A stretch of DNA of 64,000 nt, taken from NCBI GenBank assembly GCA_963819845.1, contig CAWFXQ010000008.1:124001-188000 (forward strand), written 5' to 3'. The first letter of the stretch is position 1. Each line of letters begins with the position of its first letter. Below, piece by piece: positions 60,632 to 64,000 of this stretch. This stretch comes from DATAGF01 sp963819845 (GTDB taxonomy: Bacteria > Actinomycetota > Thermoleophilia > Miltoncostaeales > Miltoncostaeaceae). The notes below the pieces were generated by a model that was given only the letters and a program-made list of their open reading frames with translations, did not search any database and was not told the DNA's origin. The position numbers and the translations under genes are program-made.

Positions 60632-61162
60632 ATGAATCGCCGCAAGGCCATAGTGGGCTACGTGATCTGGTGGGTGGCCGCGCGCCTCGCGCGCCGGGCC
60701 GTGCGCGAGGCGGCGCCGGGCCCCCGCGCCAACGACGGGACGAACGGGGGAGGGAGCAGCATGCTGTCCAAGTCCAAGGGCGCGCCGCTGGCGGTCGTCG
60801 CCACGGCGGCCGGTCTCGTCGAGACGGTGCGGCCGATCGTGAACCGGGCCCTGAACGACCCCGAGCTGCACGCGGCGTTGCGGCAGGCGCTCGACACCGG
60901 GCGACAGGTCAGCGGAGAGGTCAAGGGCACCCCGCCCAAGAAGGCCGCGGCGCGCATCGCCCGCGACCGCAAGCTCCTCAAGAAGGTGGAGAACTCGGCG
61001 ACCGACCTGCAGAAGGCCGTGGCCGCCGTGGTCAAGGAGCCGGAGAAGCAGAAGGGCTGGTTCCGGCGCGTGGCGACCCCGGTCCTCGTGATCGGCGGCG
61101 TCGCGACGGCGGTCTTCGTGCTCCTGCGCAAGCGCGGCGGCTCGCAGGAGACCCCCTACTAG
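60632..61162 (+). CDS. Unknown protein with terminal membrane helices
   Basis: 176 residues from ATG 60632. RKAIVGYVIWWVAARLARRA is an amphipathic/hydrophobic N-terminal helix; a helical middle (KGAPLAVVATAAGLVETVRP, KLLKKVENSATDLQKAVAAV) and a C-terminal helix (ATPVLVIGGVATAVFVLLRK) follow. -10 TATGCT (60620-60625) ends 6 nt before the ATG: leaderless. No family recognised. Confidence 0.7.
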   Translation: MNRRKAIVGYVIWWVAARLARRAVREAAPGPRANDGTNGGGSSMLSKSKGAPLAVVATAAGLVETVRPIVNRALNDPELHAALRQALDTGRQVSGEVKGTPPKKAAARIARDRKLLKKVENSATDLQKAVAAVVKEPEKQKGWFRRVATPVLVIGGVATAVFVLLRKRGGSQETPY

Positions 61163-61308
61163 GTGGAGCCGGGCGGCGGCGCCCTCCCCGCCTTCCTCGA
61201 GATGGGGCTGGGCGCGCGTTGACCCCGTCGGCGAGGACGCGGTCGGCCGGCACGGCGCGGCGGAGCCGGAGGGCGCGGAGGGCTGACGGAGCGATAGCCT
61301 CGCCGGTC

Positions 61309-62049
61309 GTGATCGACGACGACGCCCCCGCCCTCGCCTGCGAGGGCGTGACCAAGCGGTTCGGGAGCGTCACGGCCCTCGACGGCCTCGACCTCGTCGT
61401 GCCGGAGGGGGCGTTCTTCGGCCTGCTCGGGCCGAACGGCGCCGGCAAGACCACCCTCATCCGCAGCGTGGTGGGGCTCACCCGTCCCGACGGCGGGGCC
61501 ATCCGCGTGTTCGGCGGGCCGGCGTGGGGGGAGGGCGCGGACGCATCCCGCCGCGCCATCGGCTACGCGCCCCAGGAGGTGGCGCTCGACCGCTTCGTCC
61601 CGGTCCGCGAGTCGCTGACCCTGCACGGCCGCTACTTCGGCATGAGCCGGGCCGACGCCCGCCGCCGCGCCGACGACATGCTCCTGGCGTTCGACCTGTC
61701 GGCGAAGGCCGACGGCTACGCGCACCACCTGTCGGGAGGCATGCGCCGACGGCTGCTGCTCGCCCGCGCGCTGCTGCACCGGCCGCGCCTGGTGATCCTC
61801 GACGAGCCCACCGCCGGGGTCGACCTCGAGCTGCGCCACGACCTCTGGGCCTACATCCGGGCGCTGCACGCAGACGGCACGACCATCCTGCTGACGACCC
61901 ACTACATCGAGGAGGCCGAAGCGCTCTGCGAGCGGGTCGCGTTCATCCGCGGGGGGCGGATCGTGGCCGACGGGGCGCCGCCCGACCTGCGCGAGCGCTT
62001 CGGCGCCGATCGCCTCGAGGACGTCTACCTGCAGGTGGTCGGGCGGTGA
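61309..62049 (+). CDS. ABC transporter ATP-binding protein (ABC-2 exporter type)
   Basis: 246 residues from GTG 61309. FFGLLGPNGAGKTTLIRSVV (Walker A), GYAPQEVALDRFVPVRESLT (Q-loop), AHHLSGGMRRRLLLARALLH (signature), RLVILDEPTAGVDLELRHDL (Walker B), ILLTTHYIEEAEALCERVAF (H-loop). Powers export with the permease overlapping downstream (GTGA). -10 TAGCCT (61295-61300) ends 8 nt before the GTG. Confidence 0.95.
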   Translation: MIDDDAPALACEGVTKRFGSVTALDGLDLVVPEGAFFGLLGPNGAGKTTLIRSVVGLTRPDGGAIRVFGGPAWGEGADASRRAIGYAPQEVALDRFVPVRESLTLHGRYFGMSRADARRRADDMLLAFDLSAKADGYAHHLSGGMRRRLLLARALLHRPRLVILDEPTAGVDLELRHDLWAYIRALHADGTTILLTTHYIEEAEALCERVAFIRGGRIVADGAPPDLRERFGADRLEDVYLQVVGR

Positions 62050-62831
62050 CGACGGCCCCGGTGACGGCGGCGCGCTGGCGCGGGGTGGCCGCGCTGTCCG
62101 AGCGGGAGGTCCTGCGGGTCCTCCGCCTCTGGACCCAGACGATCGTGCCGCCGGTGCTGGCGGCGGTGCTCTTCATCGTCGTGTTCGGGGTGGCGCTCGG
62201 CAGCAGCATCCGCCTGGTCGACGGCGTCCCCTACGAGCGCTTCATCGTCCCCGGCCTGGTGCTGATGGGCGTCGCGACGTCGGCCTTCGGCAACAACGCC
62301 ACCTCGATCTACCAGGCGCGAAACGACGGCTTCATCGAGGATCCGGCGAGCAGCCCCATGGGCCCGACCCAGCTGCTGCTCGGGTACCTCGCCGGCGGCG
62401 TGGTGCGGAGCCTGCTGATCGGCGCCCTCACCCTCGCCGTGGCGCGCGTCTTCGTCGACTACCCGGTGGAGCACCCGCTGGTCCTGGCCGCGGTGCTCGT
62501 GGGCACGAGCCTGGCGTTCTCGGCCCTCGGCACCGTCGTGGGCCTCTACTCGACCGGCTGGGAGCAGCAGAACGTCGTGGGGAACCTCGTGATCCAGCCG
62601 CTCGTGTTCCTCGGCGGTGTCTTCTACGCGGTGGACGCCCTGGCCGAGCCCTGGCGCTCGCTGACCCACGCCGACCCGATCTTCTACATGGTCGTGGCCG
62701 CCCGCCACGGCACGCTCGGCGCGTCCGAGGTGCCGCTCGGGCTGTCGCTGGGGATCACCCTCGGCCTCGCGGCCGCGATGCTGGCGTGGGCGTGGTGGAC
62801 CTTCGTCCGCGGGGTCGGCATCCGCACCTGA
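62046..62831 (+). CDS. ABC-2 type transporter permease
   Basis: 261 residues, six membrane helices, start GTG 62046. VPPVLAAVLFIVVFGVALGS, YERFIVPGLVLMGVATSAFG, GYLAGGVVRSLLIGALTLAV, TSLAFSALGTVVGLYSTGWE, VIQPLVFLGGVFYAVDALAE and TLGLAAAMLAWAWWTFVRGV give the NodJ/DrrB-like pattern. Exports lipids, polysaccharide or drug with the ATPase upstream. Confidence 0.9.
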   Translation: MTTAPVTAARWRGVAALSEREVLRVLRLWTQTIVPPVLAAVLFIVVFGVALGSSIRLVDGVPYERFIVPGLVLMGVATSAFGNNATSIYQARNDGFIEDPASSPMGPTQLLLGYLAGGVVRSLLIGALTLAVARVFVDYPVEHPLVLAAVLVGTSLAFSALGTVVGLYSTGWEQQNVVGNLVIQPLVFLGGVFYAVDALAEPWRSLTHADPIFYMVVAARHGTLGASEVPLGLSLGITLGLAAAMLAWAWWTFVRGVGIRT

Positions 62832-62874
62832 CCCCCCGCGCACGCGCCGTGCCCTCCCGTACCATGGCCGCGAG

Positions 62875-63561
62875 ATGGACCCGGGCGACATCCTGAGCAG
62901 CAGCTGGGACCTCTACCGGGCTCACTGGCGCCACTTCGTCGCCATCGCCGCCGTCATCTACGTGCCGCTCGGCGCCGTGTCGGCCGCGCTCGCCTTGATC
63001 GGCTGGCCCGGGATCGTCGCGGCCAACGTCCTCAACGTCGCGGCGCTCTTCCTCGTGCAGGGGGCTCTGGTGAAGGCCGTCGAGGACGTCCGTGAGGGTC
63101 GGCGCGACCTCGGGGTGGGCGCCACCCTCCGCCATGCCGGCGGGCGCCTGGTCGCGCTCACGATCGCCGGCATACTCGCGGCGCTGGGCATCATCGCGGG
63201 GCTCACCCTGCTGATCGTCCCCGGCCTCGTGCTCCTCACCTGGTGGCTGGTCGTAGCGCCCGTGATCATGCTGGAGTGCTGCGGGGTCGCCCACGGGTTC
63301 GGGCGGAGCCACTCGCTCGTGCGCGGCAACGCCTGGCCGGTCTTCGGGGTCGTGGTGCTGACGATGCTGGTGCTGCTGGCGTTCAGCCTGACCCTGGGCA
63401 TCGCCCTCAGCCCGCTCGGAGGGCCGGCGCGCGGGTTCCTGCAGGCCGCGGTCGGCCACTCCCTGGCGGCGCCGTTCGCCGCGGTGGCCTGGACGCTCAC
63501 CTACTTCCGCCTGCGCGACATCGAGGAGCGCGGCCCGGCCGTGCCCGTGCCGGCCGCGTGA
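62875..63561 (+). CDS. Multi-pass membrane protein (GdpP-like/DUF7847-type family)
   Basis: 228 residues. GDILSSSWDLYRAHWRHFVA at the N-terminus, then five to six helices (IAAVIYVPLGAVSAALALIG; LTLLIVPGLVLLTWWLVVAP; GVVVLTMLVLLAFSLTLGIA), matching small glycerophosphoryl-diester-phosphodiesterase membrane-domain-like proteins of unknown role. -10 TACCAT (62860-62865) ends 9 nt before ATG 62875. The stop overlaps the next gene (GTGA). Confidence 0.75.
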   Translation: MDPGDILSSSWDLYRAHWRHFVAIAAVIYVPLGAVSAALALIGWPGIVAANVLNVAALFLVQGALVKAVEDVREGRRDLGVGATLRHAGGRLVALTIAGILAALGIIAGLTLLIVPGLVLLTWWLVVAPVIMLECCGVAHGFGRSHSLVRGNAWPVFGVVVLTMLVLLAFSLTLGIALSPLGGPARGFLQAAVGHSLAAPFAAVAWTLTYFRLRDIEERGPAVPVPAA

Positions 63562-64000
63562 GGCGGGGGCCCGCGCCGAGCGCGCGCCGCGTCGCCGCCG
63601 TCCTGGCCCTGGGCGCGGCGCTGGCCGCCACCGTGGGCTGCGGCGGCGACGGGTCGGGGGACGAGGCCGCGCAGACCGATGCGCCGGCCGCGATCACCTC
63701 GCCGTCCGGAGCGGTGTGCGAGGGCCGGGCACCCTCCGACGCGGCGGCGCCCCGGTCCTACTCGGCCCCCCCGCCCCAGACGATCGACCCCGCGACCGCC
63801 TACACCGCGACCCTCGCCACCTCGTGCGGGGAGATCGTCGTCGCCCTCGATCCCGGCGGGGCCCCGGTGGCCGTCAACAACTTCGTCTTCCTCGCCCGCG
63901 AGGGCTTCTACGACGGCCTCACCTTCCACCGCGTCGTCGCCGGCTTCGTCATCCAGGGCGGCGACCCCGAGGGGACCGGCTCGGGCGGGCCCGGCTACAC
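63558..64000 (+). CDS. Cyclophilin-type peptidyl-prolyl isomerase lipoprotein, cut by window end
   Basis: GTG 63558 overlaps the previous stop. Signal peptide with lipobox AALAATVGCGGDGSGDE (Cys acylation) then a Ala/Pro/Asp-rich linker, then cyclophilin core: GEIVVALDPGGAPVAVNNFV, FLAREGFYDGLTFHRVVAGF, VIQGGDPEGTGSGGPGY (catalytic Arg in FHRVV). It assists folding of secreted proteins at the outer face of the membrane. The C-terminal part is beyond the window. Confidence 0.9.
   Translation, partial: MRRGPAPSARRVAAVLALGAALAATVGCGGDGSGDEAAQTDAPAAITSPSGAVCEGRAPSDAAAPRSYSAPPPQTIDPATAYTATLATSCGEIVVALDPGGAPVAVNNFVFLAREGFYDGLTFHRVVAGFVIQGGDPEGTGSGGPGY

Overview
This 64 kb window is bacterial chromosome of very high G+C content. 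The gene set (actinobacterial-type TANNNT -10 boxes, many leaderless transcripts, GTG starts, a cslZ-glxA-cslA type polysaccharide locus, an encapsulin operon, MalT/BTAD-type regulators) points to an actinomycete-like bacterium. Placement near Thermoleophilia is a guess from overall flavour; there is no rRNA to settle it.

Layout. 1-2212: a truncated FAD oxidoreductase and an unknown partner. 2359-15696: a 13.3 kb genomic island bounded by a 47-bp direct repeat of the 3' end of tRNA-Pro(UGG); the intact tRNA is at 15651-15724. The island has more A/T than its surroundings, has no integrase I can find, and holds intact small stress or membrane genes (M23 peptidase, cupin, DUF1801, DUF1003, PAP2 plus lipid kinase, a large LuxR/MalT regulator, HdeD, amphi-Trp) among broken pieces of a transposase, an MDR dehydrogenase, a UvrA-like protein and a glyoxalase-fold protein. 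A repeated palindromic operator and promoter occurs in it three times. 15742-22626: a frameshifted cupin, then a cellulose-synthase-like / radical copper oxidase / GH6 operon (minus strand) and a divergent GH26 hydrolase. 22611-25300: rhodanese and MarR with a shared operator, a TPMT-like methyltransferase, and TerC behind a yybP-ykoY (Mn2+) riboswitch. 25319-28514: a gltX - Coa1-like - encapsulated ferritin - encapsulin operon, divergent from endonuclease IV (nfo) over a symmetrical leaderless promoter. 29.4-36 kb: anti-sigma/ECF sigma pair, RTX-repeat secreted protein, tRNA-Gly(UCC), an SDR, haem peroxidase and MBL-fold protein. 35.7-43.4 kb: a MalT-N/BTAD regulator, an MMPL exporter, a cupin/SnoaL pair and a LuxR regulator. 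43.4-50.4 kb: an SDR, two acyl-CoA ligases, a membrane protein, a hotdog thioesterase and a DHA2 exporter. 50.6-53.1 kb: a two-component system flanked by unusual paired CCAATTGG palindromes. 53.2-64 kb: a HerA-like ATPase, small zinc and membrane proteins, PAP2, an orphan adenine methyltransferase, two S51 peptidase-like genes, IF-1, cold-shock protein, a histidine phosphatase, an ABC exporter, and a cyclophilin lipoprotein cut by the window end.

Two cautions. Many otherwise well-conserved genes carry single-base frameshifts (cupin, CslA, GlxA, haem peroxidase, SDR, MMPL, LuxR, histidine phosphatase), densest at 15.7-20.3 kb. Several lie next to variants of GTCGAC, and the rare codon GTT appears mainly as GTT-GAC, so residual base-calling error is a serious alternative to gene decay. 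Assignments rest on reading motifs only; no database search was possible.
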